The notes beneath the pieces were generated by a model. It ran no database searches. It was given only the letters and a program-made list of their open reading frames with translations, and had not been told where the DNA came from. From contig NZ_JAMFTH010000001.1 in the NCBI RefSeq assembly GCF_024195295.1, positions 1 to 64,000 of the forward strand: a stretch of DNA of 64,000 nt, read 5' to 3'. This document shows positions 37,823 to 46,508 of the stretch, piece by piece (positions within the stretch are counted from its first letter, which is position 1; each line of letters begins with the position of its first letter). This DNA comes from Gilvimarinus xylanilyticus. GTDB lineage: Bacteria; Pseudomonadota; Gammaproteobacteria; Pseudomonadales; Cellvibrionaceae. A program made the position numbers and the translations under genes.

Positions 37823-37881
37823 GTCATTATTACTATTAGGCCCTTGCGGTCGAGAGCTCATAATAAAACCAAGGAGTCACC

Positions 37882-39414
37882 ATGAAATTAAAACGCCTGT
37901 TAGCGGTTAGCGTCCTGCTGGCCAGTCAACCATTACTCGCTAAAGATCATAAGGTTGAGATCGAATTTGACGCCGATAAAACCGGCCCCCTGATTCACAA
38001 AGACATCTACGGCCAGTTTGCCGAGCACTTGGGGCGCGGCATCTACGAAGGCGTTTGGGTGGGCGAAGATTCCGATATCCCCAATACCCGAGGCTTTCGC
38101 AACGATGTTTTAAACGCGTTGCGCGACATTAAAGTGCCTTTGGTGCGCTGGCCCGGCGGTTGTTTTGCCGATGAATATCACTGGCGTGAAGGTATAGGCC
38201 CTCGCGATGAACGCCCGGTAAAAGTAAACACCCACTGGGGCGGAGTGGAAGAACCCAACACTTTTGGTACCCACGAGTTTTTTGAGTTCGTCGAACTGTT
38301 AGGCGCCGATGCCTATGTTAACGGCAACCTGGGCAGCGGCAGCGTACAGGAAATGGCCGAGTGGATGGAATACATGACCGGCGAGAAAGGCTCTACCCTT
38401 GCCGAAGAGCGTCGCAAAAACGGCCGCGAAGAACCCTTTGAAATTGCCTACTTTGGTGTGGGCAATGAGGCTTGGGGGTGCGGCGGCAATATGCGCCCTG
38501 AGTATTACGCCGACTTGTATCGTCAGTACTCCACTTTCTTAAAAGCCCCCAGCGGCAAAATGCCCAAGCTGGTGGCCAGTGGTGGTCACAGTGAAGACAC
38601 AAGCTGGACCGATGTGCTGAGCAAAAACATCGAACAGAAAATTGATGGTATTAGCTATCACTACTACACCCTGCCCAATAGCGATTGGGATAACAAAGGT
38701 CGCGCCATTCAGTTCAGTGAAGACGAGTGGTTTAATACCATGGCGCGTACCTACAAAATTGATGATTACATCAGTGCCAACTTAGCCAAGCTGGAAGAGA
38801 ACGACCCAGACGGAGATATTAAATTCTACGTGGACGAGTGGGGCACTTGGTATGACCCAGAGCCAGAACGCGACCCGGGCTTTTTGTACCAGCAGAACAC
38901 CCTGCGTGATGCGGTGGTGGCGGCGGTGAATTTTAATATTTTCCACGACCACGCCGAGCGCGTCACCATGACCAATATCGCGCAAATGGTAAACGTGCTG
39001 CAGGCCATGATTCTCACCGATAAAGAGAAAATGGTTTTAACGCCCACTTACCATACCTACGGCATGTACAAAGTGTTCCAAAACGCCACGTCTATTCCGT
39101 TTGAAATTGACTCGCCCAAGTACCAAAAGGGCGATAAAAGTGTACCGGCGGTCACCGCATCGGTCGCCCGTGGTGAAAACGGAAAACTGTACCTGGCGCT
39201 GGTGAATATGGACCCTGAAAATGGTGCCGAGGTATCGCTGGATATCGATGGCGTCAAGGCCGAACGGGCGGTAGGGCAAATACTGACCGCCGAGGCGATG
39301 GACGCACGCAATACTTTCGACAACCCCGAAGCCTTGGAGCCAGTGGCGTTTGCAAGTGATCTGGATGAGCTGGAAATTCCGGCAAAATCTGTGGTGGTGG
39401 TTGAGCTGCAATAA
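37882..39414 (+). CDS. Exported GH51 alpha-L-arabinofuranosidase
   Basis: A 510-residue retaining enzyme with signal peptide MKLKRLLAVSVLLASQPLLA. IYGQFAEHLGRGIYEGVW and LVRWPGGCFADEYHW are GH51 marks; the acid/base Glu is in GVGNEAWGCG and the nucleophile Glu in YVDEWGTWYD. GH51 enzymes remove alpha-1,2, -1,3 and -1,5 arabinofuranose and are often cytosolic, so export is notable. AAGGAG lies 7 bp upstream. It is the last gene of the arabinan cluster, and a solo MITE end follows 5 bp after the stop. Confidence 0.95.
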   Translation: MKLKRLLAVSVLLASQPLLAKDHKVEIEFDADKTGPLIHKDIYGQFAEHLGRGIYEGVWVGEDSDIPNTRGFRNDVLNALRDIKVPLVRWPGGCFADEYHWREGIGPRDERPVKVNTHWGGVEEPNTFGTHEFFEFVELLGADAYVNGNLGSGSVQEMAEWMEYMTGEKGSTLAEERRKNGREEPFEIAYFGVGNEAWGCGGNMRPEYYADLYRQYSTFLKAPSGKMPKLVASGGHSEDTSWTDVLSKNIEQKIDGISYHYYTLPNSDWDNKGRAIQFSEDEWFNTMARTYKIDDYISANLAKLEENDPDGDIKFYVDEWGTWYDPEPERDPGFLYQQNTLRDAVVAAVNFNIFHDHAERVTMTNIAQMVNVLQAMILTDKEKMVLTPTYHTYGMYKVFQNATSIPFEIDSPKYQKGDKSVPAVTASVARGENGKLYLALVNMDPENGAEVSLDIDGVKAERAVGQILTAEAMDARNTFDNPEALEPVAFASDLDELEIPAKSVVVVELQ

Positions 39415-39419
39415 GCAAA

Positions 39420-39440
39420 GGAGCCTCTGATCAAGTCCCC
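39420..39440. repeat. Solo terminal repeat of the MITE-like element
   Basis: These 21 bp are identical to the outer end of the right terminal repeat of the 360-bp element at 28478-28837 (read on the minus strand of that copy). No partner end is found nearby, so it is a remnant or a half-site adopted between the GH51 and PTP-like genes. Confidence 0.8.
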
Positions 39441-39458
39441 CAAGTTATTATCCGCTAT

Positions 39459-39484
39459 AAAAAAGGGGCCGCAATAGCGGCCCC
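39459..39484 (-). terminator. Terminator of the TonB receptor / PTP-like operon
   Basis: GGGGCCGC and GCGGCCCC form a perfect 8-bp stem. On the minus strand it is followed by six T, so it ends transcription coming from the PTP-like gene; the hairpin could also help the convergent GH51 transcript. Confidence 0.88.
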
Positions 39485-39508
39485 TCCCAACCAAAACGTA
39501 TCGGCTTA

Positions 39509-40642
39509 TCAAGATTTATCGGTTAGATAAAGCGACTTAAGGCGGGCAAGATCACTTGGGGAGACGTCCAGTTCCTTCTGGATATAAGCCATGGTTGAGC
39601 CGTGATTTTTTTCCAATTCATCGAACATTGCTTCAATAAACATGGGCTTAGAACCCATAAACACATTGCGCACTTCTTCGGGCATTTGCATAAAGCCTGA
39701 ATGGGGAGCGTCTTGCTCTTGCGCCTTATCAATCTCTTCCTGGCTGTGGAAGGCTACCTTTTCTGTCAGCGCATAGTCAGTAATAACGGTATCGCGTGGA
39801 ACGCCCAGTGCGGTTAGTACCAGCGCGGCCGCCATGCCGGCGCGATCTTTACCAGCCGAACAGTTAAAGGCCAAAGGCGCATTGCCCGCCACCAGCTCGG
39901 CAAACATTTGCTTGTATTGCTCTTTGTATGAGTAGGGGCCTTTGCGGTAGAAGCCGGCGAACATTTGTTCGGCATCTTCCTTGGTGCGGATAGAGGCAAT
40001 ATTCAGGGCGCCATCGCCAGACATCATTTCGCGCATGGAGTAATCGCGAGTCAGGTACTCGGCGCCATGGGTGAATGATTGCCATTGGGTGGGCTCGTGC
40101 TGGCGTTCTTCATTAGAGCGGAAGTCGCAGATTACCCGAATGCCCAAATCGTCCAAGTAGTCATAATCCGCATCGGTTAAACCATTCATGGTGCCGCTGC
40201 GGTACAGCTTGCCCCATTGTGTGTACTGGCCGTCTTCGGTTTGGTAGCCGCCCAGATCGCGGAAGTTATGCCCGCCCTGCAGGGGCAGCAAACGCTCGGC
40301 TACCCAGCGACCTTCGCCATTGTTGGGCGCCACATAGTAGTAATGGCGGGTGTCAAAATCGTCGTTAATGCGATAGCTGTTGCCGCTGATGTCGTCGGCA
40401 ATTTTAACCATGTTTTGGATGTCGGGGCTGCTGGCCTGGTAAATGTCGACAGGTACCTGAGCGCCCTCAAAACCCCAGAACAGCAGTTGTGAGTCGGGGA
40501 CAAATACACTGTCTTCGTTCACTAGCGACAGCGAGTTAAGGGTTCCGCCAGCCACTTGCTGTGTGTCTTGGTGGCTGCAGGCACTGAGTAAACTGGCGGA
40601 TAAGCAGGCCGCCAGAAAAGTTTTGCCGGTAGTCATTTTCAT
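39509..40642 (-). CDS. PTP-like tyrosine/lipid phosphatase lipoprotein
   Basis: A 377-residue lipoprotein (lipobox SLLSACSHQ) with a protein-tyrosine-phosphatase-like domain of the PF13350 type. HNFRDLGGYQTEDGQ and VICDFRSNEER are family marks; the P-loop reads NCSAGKDRAG, keeping Cys-x5-Arg but with Asn where His is usual. It could act on phosphosugars, inositol phosphates, lipids or proteins in the periplasm; the substrate is unknown. Its start is 32 bp behind the TonB receptor stop, so both form one operon. Confidence 0.87.
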   Translation of the reverse strand: MKMTTGKTFLAACLSASLLSACSHQDTQQVAGGTLNSLSLVNEDSVFVPDSQLLFWGFEGAQVPVDIYQASSPDIQNMVKIADDISGNSYRINDDFDTRHYYYVAPNNGEGRWVAERLLPLQGGHNFRDLGGYQTEDGQYTQWGKLYRSGTMNGLTDADYDYLDDLGIRVICDFRSNEERQHEPTQWQSFTHGAEYLTRDYSMREMMSGDGALNIASIRTKEDAEQMFAGFYRKGPYSYKEQYKQMFAELVAGNAPLAFNCSAGKDRAGMAAALVLTALGVPRDTVITDYALTEKVAFHSQEEIDKAQEQDAPHSGFMQMPEEVRNVFMGSKPMFIEAMFDELEKNHGSTMAYIQKELDVSPSDLARLKSLYLTDKS

Positions 40643-40673
40643 CGTTATTTCCTCGTATTGTCTCTAGTGTTGA

Positions 40674-43280
40674 TTAAAAGCTGGCGCGTACGCCAAACAA
40701 GTAGCGTTTACCAAAACCTTCAATTTCAACCGGGCGGCTTTCGTTACCCTGGTAGCGAATGCCGGTTTCGTCGGTTAAGTTATTGACGTCGGCGTACAAA
40801 CCAATTGCTTCGGTAATCTGGTAGCGAATGGATAGATCCAGGCGCTCGGTGTCTTGCCAGTAGTAGTCGCCGTCAGCATCGGGCGAAATATCGTCCAGCC
40901 AGGCGTCGCGCCACTGCCAGTTCAAACGCACAGACCAGCCGAAGTTTTCGTAATAGACCGATGAGTTAATGATCTGGTCAGAGGTTCCGGGGAAGGCGGT
41001 GGTGCGCCCATCGGGGGTGGTGAATTCGCCGTCCAAAAAGGCGACGTTGGCCTGCATACCAAAGCCGTCAAAAGGTTCTGGCAGGAATGACCACTGCTGT
41101 TGATAGGCAAGCTCTACCCCGGCGAGTTTGCCGTCGTCACCGTTTAAGGTGGTTTGGTATTCGTAGTCAGAGCGATCAATGCCGTCGCTGTTGTAGCGGT
41201 CGTCGCCGACGGTGGTGACAGAGTCGAACAGCACGTTATCTACATCGCGATAGAAGGCACCGATAGACGCGACTGCGGCATCGGCAAAGTACCATTCCAG
41301 CGAGGTGTCGACGCCCTTGGCAAATTCGTTTTCCACCTCTGGGTTACCGCCCGATACCGTGGCACCGGCGTCGCTAATGCTGGCTCCGGCGCGCATCTGG
41401 TTAAACGTGGGGCGACTGCTACCGGTAACCAGAGCCAGGCGATATTTTAAATCGTCGGTGACTTCAAAGTTCCAGTGAATACTGGGGTACACCTGCAGCT
41501 CGTCGCTGTCCAGCGTAATGGGTGTTGTGCTGGTGCCGTCGTTTAGAAAACCTTCACTGGTTAAGTCGGTTTGCTCGATGCGGACGCCCACTAAAATTTG
41601 ATGCCTGTCCCAGGTCCAGGTGTTCATCAGGTAGGCGCTGGCGATTTTTTCGTTTACCTGATAGCTGGAGTCGGGGCTGATAAATTCATCCGGGTTAACC
41701 AATCCCGCATCGGTCAGCGCCGCGAGCGCAGAGTCCAACTCATTGCGCAAGCCGGCATTATCAACGTAAGTAATATCAACGCCGCGATCAAAATCTGTGT
41801 CCCAGCTTTCATCGGTCACATACTGGTTGGGATTCCAGTCAAAGCCGATCGCTTGTGCCATAGGGCCCACGGCGACAAACGCCGAGCTGCTACCAGGGGA
41901 TGTCGCCTCGCGATCATCGTACTGCACGCCAAACTTTAATTCAGAGTCCGCCGAGCCCATAGTCCAAGCGCGGGTAAAATCCAGCTTGGCGGTGTAAGCG
42001 TCGGTTTCCGAATTAATTAAATAGTTCACCAGGCCATCAAAGCCAAAGCCGGTTTGGTTTAGGCTGCTGCTTGCCTCGCCCATCACCGGCATGCCTTGCT
42101 CATTAAATTCGGTGCTATACAACTGCACTTGCGGGAAACCGCGATCTGTGTGGTCGTAAGTCAGTGAGGCAAATTCCAACGGATCGGTTTGGTTGCGCAG
42201 GATAATAGGCAGCTCGACATTGGACTCTGTCTGGGTATAGTTTAAGCGCCAATTAATTTCCCACTCGCCGGCAAAGTGATCGCCACCTAAGGTGTTGGTG
42301 AACGTGGAGTTTTCATAGTTGCCGTCTTGCAGCCAGCCTTCAATCGGAACACCGATCAGCTCGCCCGCGTCAGGGCCGCGATTGCCGGCAATGGCGTCTT
42401 CCAATGACAGCACATACATATTGCGCTGCTCGTGATCGAGAAACTCGGTGTACAGGGATGACAACACAAAATGGTGCGCCTCGCTGGGGGCGTACTCAAA
42501 TTTAGCCATGGCCGAATTGGTTTCGCGCTCCAGTTTGTAAGAGCGAAAATCAAAAAACGTCGGTGCGTCGTTTTCGTCGTAACCAATTTCGTTGTTGTCG
42601 GTCACTTGCTCCATCGAGAAAGTCGACAGAGCCACCACGGCGCCAAAGGTATCGCCGCCCCAGGCCAAACGACCGGCATAGCGTTCCTGGTCGCCATCGC
42701 CCAGCTCCATGGGGCCGTAGCCCACATCGATATCGGCGCTAAAGCCGTCGCTCTCTAAAGGGGAGTAGGTATGAATGTCCACGCGCCCTGCGAGAGCCTC
42801 GGATGACATGGCGGGCGTCAGGGTTTTGCTGACCTCCACCGAGTCCATCACCGCTGCGGGTACCGAGTCAAAGCGGAACACGCGCTCTTCGGCGCCGATC
42901 ACATTGATGCCGTCAAAAGAAACGGTGGTCCAGCGAGCCGGTGCGCCGCGTACCTGAATGTAGCGGGGTTGGCCCTGGTCACGCTGTACCGCTACGGCGG
43001 GCAGGCGTGCCAGTGCGGCGGCGGCGGTATGGTCGGGAAAGCGGCCGATATCATCGGCGGCAATGGCGCTTACCACGTTTACCGCATCGCGTTGTAAGGC
43101 GATGGATTGCGCTTGGGAGTCGGCAATGGGACTTGCCGATACCAGTACTTCTTCCATCACCGGTGCCACGATTGTCTGTGGCTGTTGTTCGTCCCCCTCG
43201 GCGGCCATGGCGCCGTTGCACACCGCTGCGCACAAGGCGGCCAGGGCGCACTTTTTAAATAATGGTTGAGTTGCGAGCAT
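40674..43280 (-). CDS. TonB-dependent outer-membrane receptor
   Basis: An 868-residue receptor with a signal peptide (ending AMA), a TonB-box-like EEVLVSASP, a plug domain (VNVVSAIAADDIGRFPDHTA, IQVRGAPARWTTVSFDGI) and a 22-strand barrel ending in an aromatic residue (VRASF). It imports a ligand using TonB energy. The ligand is unknown; coupling to a PTP-like lipoprotein hints at a phosphorylated compound, and the BlaI gene is divergent. Close to the arabinan cluster, but no clear copy of the arabinose operator lies before it. Confidence 0.9.
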   Translation of the reverse strand: MLATQPLFKKCALAALCAAVCNGAMAAEGDEQQPQTIVAPVMEEVLVSASPIADSQAQSIALQRDAVNVVSAIAADDIGRFPDHTAAAALARLPAVAVQRDQGQPRYIQVRGAPARWTTVSFDGINVIGAEERVFRFDSVPAAVMDSVEVSKTLTPAMSSEALAGRVDIHTYSPLESDGFSADIDVGYGPMELGDGDQERYAGRLAWGGDTFGAVVALSTFSMEQVTDNNEIGYDENDAPTFFDFRSYKLERETNSAMAKFEYAPSEAHHFVLSSLYTEFLDHEQRNMYVLSLEDAIAGNRGPDAGELIGVPIEGWLQDGNYENSTFTNTLGGDHFAGEWEINWRLNYTQTESNVELPIILRNQTDPLEFASLTYDHTDRGFPQVQLYSTEFNEQGMPVMGEASSSLNQTGFGFDGLVNYLINSETDAYTAKLDFTRAWTMGSADSELKFGVQYDDREATSPGSSSAFVAVGPMAQAIGFDWNPNQYVTDESWDTDFDRGVDITYVDNAGLRNELDSALAALTDAGLVNPDEFISPDSSYQVNEKIASAYLMNTWTWDRHQILVGVRIEQTDLTSEGFLNDGTSTTPITLDSDELQVYPSIHWNFEVTDDLKYRLALVTGSSRPTFNQMRAGASISDAGATVSGGNPEVENEFAKGVDTSLEWYFADAAVASIGAFYRDVDNVLFDSVTTVGDDRYNSDGIDRSDYEYQTTLNGDDGKLAGVELAYQQQWSFLPEPFDGFGMQANVAFLDGEFTTPDGRTTAFPGTSDQIINSSVYYENFGWSVRLNWQWRDAWLDDISPDADGDYYWQDTERLDLSIRYQITEAIGLYADVNNLTDETGIRYQGNESRPVEIEGFGKRYLFGVRASF

Positions 43281-43346
43281 TACACGTCCTCAAAAGTTTG
43301 TTTTTTTGACGGCGCATACGCTAAGGCAGGAATGTGACAGATGTGT

Positions 43347-43361
43347 TACTACGGTGTAGTA
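43347..43361. promoter_or_regulatory. Perfect 15-bp palindrome, candidate BlaI operator
   Basis: TACTAC-GGT-GTAGTA lies between the divergent TonB receptor and blaI-like genes. BlaI/MecI repressors bind dyads with TACA/TGTA-type half-sites, and the symmetry here is similar. A minus-strand TACAAT (43372-43377) just upstream could be a receptor -10 box, placing the dyad at its transcription start. Confidence 0.6.
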
Positions 43362-43467
43362 GGTGTGCTATATTGTAAATAAGTTGCTATTTTGTATTCT
43401 TAGTGTGACTTTGTCATAAAACTGTTATTAAAACTGATTAAGATCGCGCAGCCGTATTGGAGGACAT

Positions 43468-43848
43468 GTGAGAAAAAAGGCGTTGCCAGAACTATCAAAA
43501 ACGGAATTTACGGTTTTAAATGTGTTGTGGAAAAAGAACCCGCTGTCGGTGCGTGAAATTCACGACCGCCTGAACAACGGCTGGGCTTATACCACCACTA
43601 AAACCACGTTGGATCGCATGGCGGGTAAAGGCATTTTAACGCGCGAGTCGGCGCACGGTGTTTTTATCTATGCACCATTGGTGGGGCGTGCTGCGGGATT
43701 AGTTCAGTGGGTAAAGTTTATTGCCGACAATGTGTTTGATTTAGAACCCGCCGAGGTGGTGAATTTATTCGCCAAACGAAAAACCTATTCCGACGAAGAG
43801 ATAAAAGAGCTGCGCGATTTGTTGTCGCGCGATGACGAGCGCCACTGA
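43468..43848 (+). CDS. BlaI/MecI/CopY-family transcriptional repressor
   Basis: A 126-residue winged-helix repressor. LSKTEFTVLNVLWKKNPLSVREIHDRL and WAYTTTKTTLDRMAGKGILTRE are the family core. It starts at GTG with GGAGG upstream; the overlapping ATG at 43466 hits a stop at once. BlaI proteins are cleaved or released when a partner M56 protease is activated. Here that partner is the next gene, 17 bp away, so they form a regulatory pair. The controlled gene is probably itself and perhaps the divergent TonB receptor. Confidence 0.92.
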   Translation: MRKKALPELSKTEFTVLNVLWKKNPLSVREIHDRLNNGWAYTTTKTTLDRMAGKGILTRESAHGVFIYAPLVGRAAGLVQWVKFIADNVFDLEPAEVVNLFAKRKTYSDEEIKELRDLLSRDDERH

Positions 43849-43865
43849 CTTTCTGAGAGTGAACA

Positions 43866-45320
43866 GTGACAGAACCCACTAGCTTTGTTTTTTACAGCTC
43901 CAGCCTGGTTTTGCTGGATTGGGCGCAGCGGTTTTTGCTGTTGTCCGTAGCGGGGTTTGTGGTGGTTTACGCCTTGACTAAGTGGTTAAAGCCCTACAAC
44001 ACTGGGCCAGTGTGGGCAGTTTTTTTAGGTTGGTTGTTTCTTACATCGTCACCGCTGGTGCCGGGTGTGCCGCAAAGCTGGATGGAGTGGACGGGGCTGT
44101 CCGCGTTTATTCTCGACGACCCCTGCGTGATGCTGCCAGTGGATCGCGTTGATTCTCTGATTACTCAGAGCCTTCCTTTTGTCACCAATACAGAGTTACT
44201 CGTCATTGCCTGGGGGGTAATAGCCTCGGGATTATTGCTTCGAATTATTTATAAAAGATTGAGCTTTGTTCGGATCATTAAAAAAGCAAGCCCGGTGAAT
44301 GATATTTTCTGGCTTAACTATGTGGAAACTCTGCGCTCGGATTATGGGATTTCCCGTCCGGTTAGCATTTGTCACTCGCAATCTTACGCAGCGCCTTTTA
44401 CCGTTGGTTATCTGCGCCCTGCAATCTTTTTGCCGTCTGACATAGTGGCTGATTTAGATCGGAATACTGTTAAAGTTATTATTGCTCATGAAATGGCGCA
44501 TATCGCACGCGGCGATGATTTTAGTGTAACGATACAGCATGTATTTAACGCGCTGTTTTTTTTCAATCCTGTTGTTCGTATCGCACAGCGTAACCTGAAC
44601 GATGCCCGCGAACTTGATTGCGACTGTCTGGCGGTGGCGCGGGGAAAAATTGCACCGCGCGATTACGGTTTGGCGATGGTGCGTGTGCTGGAATATTTTA
44701 AGGGTAGTTTAACGCCGGGGCTGCCGGTGGCGGGCTTTCTTAATAAAGACATCAAAAGCCGTATTCACGGTTTAATGGACACTCGGGCGCAGCAGCGCGG
44801 TTGGCTCATGGCTTCGATACTGTCGTTAGTGGGGTTGTTGCTGGTCAGTTCGGTATTGGCTGCCAGTAAGCCGGCGCCTCGCTTGTTGCCACAGGCTCAA
44901 GCTCAGGCGTTGCTCAAACCTTTGCGCCCGGTGCATCCAATGCCTGGCGCGAACATGACCGATCATTTGCATCTGGGGTCGCCGCTGGGCTGTTTGATTC
45001 CCGAGCGCGATCATTATCACACGGGTATAGACCTGACGCCTCAGGGGCCGGGCACGGCGGTTTTTTCGGTCGCGCCAGGCGTTGTCAGCAAAGTGCTCAC
45101 TCCGGCGGGCGATTACGGTCAGCTGGTTAAGGTTGAGCATGCCAATGATATTCACGCAACCTATGTACGCCTTGATCGGGTTGATGTAAAAGTGGGGCAG
45201 CCTGTGGGGCGCGGTCACAAGCTGGGCGAAAGTGGCGCCAGCCCAGCCACCAATCATGTTCACTTCGAGTTGACTCGAGGCCAGGATATTATCAACCCCG
45301 AGCTTATCCTGCCTCACTGA
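43866..45320 (+). CDS. BlaR1-like M56 protease fused to an M23 (LytM-type) domain
   Basis: A 484-residue membrane protein. The N-terminal part has about three to four membrane segments and the M56 motif HEMAH at 208-212, with a third-ligand candidate in NDARELDCD (about 245-253). A further membrane segment (about 313-332) is followed by an M23 domain: H385-x3-D389 in HYHTGID, and H464-x-H466 in NHVHFEL. In BlaR1/MecR1 this place is held by a penicillin-binding sensor. The M23 domain should face the periplasm and may sense or cut peptidoglycan. It is coupled with the BlaI gene upstream. Confidence 0.9.
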   Translation: MTEPTSFVFYSSSLVLLDWAQRFLLLSVAGFVVVYALTKWLKPYNTGPVWAVFLGWLFLTSSPLVPGVPQSWMEWTGLSAFILDDPCVMLPVDRVDSLITQSLPFVTNTELLVIAWGVIASGLLLRIIYKRLSFVRIIKKASPVNDIFWLNYVETLRSDYGISRPVSICHSQSYAAPFTVGYLRPAIFLPSDIVADLDRNTVKVIIAHEMAHIARGDDFSVTIQHVFNALFFFNPVVRIAQRNLNDARELDCDCLAVARGKIAPRDYGLAMVRVLEYFKGSLTPGLPVAGFLNKDIKSRIHGLMDTRAQQRGWLMASILSLVGLLLVSSVLAASKPAPRLLPQAQAQALLKPLRPVHPMPGANMTDHLHLGSPLGCLIPERDHYHTGIDLTPQGPGTAVFSVAPGVVSKVLTPAGDYGQLVKVEHANDIHATYVRLDRVDVKVGQPVGRGHKLGESGASPATNHVHFELTRGQDIINPELILPH

Positions 45321-45393
45321 TTTATTTTGCCGTCAACGTTTGGCTAATGGTTGTTAGCCCATTAAGCTGTGGTTACTTTATAAAGGAGGTGCC

Positions 45394-46497
45394 ATGCGCT
45401 TAATGATTCTGGGATTTACAATCGCTGTGTCGCTTTTGGCCGGCTGTGTTCAGCACAGCTCCGAGCGGCAAACGACCGCGCCAACTAAAGAAGGCTCTGC
45501 AATGGTGGCAAGTGCCATCATTAATCGCGCTGCCGACTACCCGCAAAGCCACGCCTCTACCATTGCGCAAACCAGCAATGGAGATTTGGTGGCGGCCTGG
45601 TTTGCTGGTCTGCACGAACGTCACCCGCAGGTGAAAATTTATTTTTCCCGCTATCAGCAGGGCAAATGGCTAGCTGCCAAGGCGGTGGCGACCGGCCAGC
45701 AGGCCGATGGCTCCTGGCTACCTACCTGGAACCCGGTGCTGTTTCAGCCCCCCGAAGGCGATTTGCACTTGTTTTACAAAGTGGGGCCCAATCCCCGCGA
45801 GTGGTGGGGCCTAGTGATTTCCTCGGCAGATGGCGGCCAAACCTGGAGCGAGCCTAAGCGCTTGCCCAAAGGGATTCTTGGCCCCATTAAAAACAAGCCT
45901 GTAGTCACCGGTATGGGGGCCTGGCTGTCGCCATCGAGCACCGAGGGGCCAGAGGGCTGGCGGCTGCATTTTGAAATCAGTAAAGATCAGGGCGAGAGCT
46001 GGAGCAAGACTGCCCCTGTAGATCCGGGGCCGGGTATCGATGCAATTCAGCCCAGTGTTTTGTTTTACCCCGATGGCCGCTTGCAGGCTTTGGCGCGCAC
46101 TAAACAGGGCGTCATCGGCAGCAGCTGGTCGGTGGATCGCGGTAAAACCTGGTCGCCGATAGCGGCCATCGAGCTGCCAAACCCCAGCGCGGGAACCGAT
46201 GCCGTCACTCTCGCGGATGGTCGCCAGTTGCTGGTTTATAACCACGCCGCTCACAACCCTGCGACTCCCGGTAAGGGACCTCGCTATCCGCTGGCGTTGG
46301 CCACATCCCGAGACGGTGTACGCTGGCAGCGGGTGCTGACCCTGGAAGATCAGCCGCTAAAAGAGGGCTATGGCTACCCGGCGATTATTCAGGCCTCGGA
46401 TGGTCTGGTGCATGTGACTTACACGGTGGGTCGTGAGCGTATTAAGCACGTGGTGGTCGATCCGGCCAAGTTGAGCACAGCAAGGGTTAACCCTTAA
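45394..46497 (+). CDS. Sialidase-fold (BNR-type) lipoprotein, substrate unknown
   Basis: A 367-residue lipoprotein (lipobox VSLLAGC) with a six-bladed beta-propeller. Asp-box-like repeats occur (SSADGGQTWSEP, ISKDQGESWSK, SVDRGKTWSP). The pattern SHASTIAQTSNGDLVAAWFAG, WNPVLFQPPEGDLHLFYKVGP and GTDAVTLADGRQLLVYNHA fits a group often labelled exo-alpha-sialidase, but true sialic-acid catabolism genes are absent nearby, so a plant or algal sugar is more likely. GGAGG precedes the ATG. It follows the M56-M23 gene by 73 bp and may share its transcript. Confidence 0.78.
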   Translation: MRLMILGFTIAVSLLAGCVQHSSERQTTAPTKEGSAMVASAIINRAADYPQSHASTIAQTSNGDLVAAWFAGLHERHPQVKIYFSRYQQGKWLAAKAVATGQQADGSWLPTWNPVLFQPPEGDLHLFYKVGPNPREWWGLVISSADGGQTWSEPKRLPKGILGPIKNKPVVTGMGAWLSPSSTEGPEGWRLHFEISKDQGESWSKTAPVDPGPGIDAIQPSVLFYPDGRLQALARTKQGVIGSSWSVDRGKTWSPIAAIELPNPSAGTDAVTLADGRQLLVYNHAAHNPATPGKGPRYPLALATSRDGVRWQRVLTLEDQPLKEGYGYPAIIQASDGLVHVTYTVGRERIKHVVVDPAKLSTARVNP

Positions 46498-46508
46498 CGC
46501 CTGCATGT

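Noticed and set aside
43392-43404. Arabinose-type operator before the PTP-linked TonB receptor
   Set aside because: TTGTATTCTTAGT matches only 9 of 13 positions, which is expected by chance in this AT-rich spacer.
45394-46497. True sialidase (sialic acid release)
   Set aside because: The fold fits, but no sialic acid uptake or catabolic genes are nearby; substrate left open.
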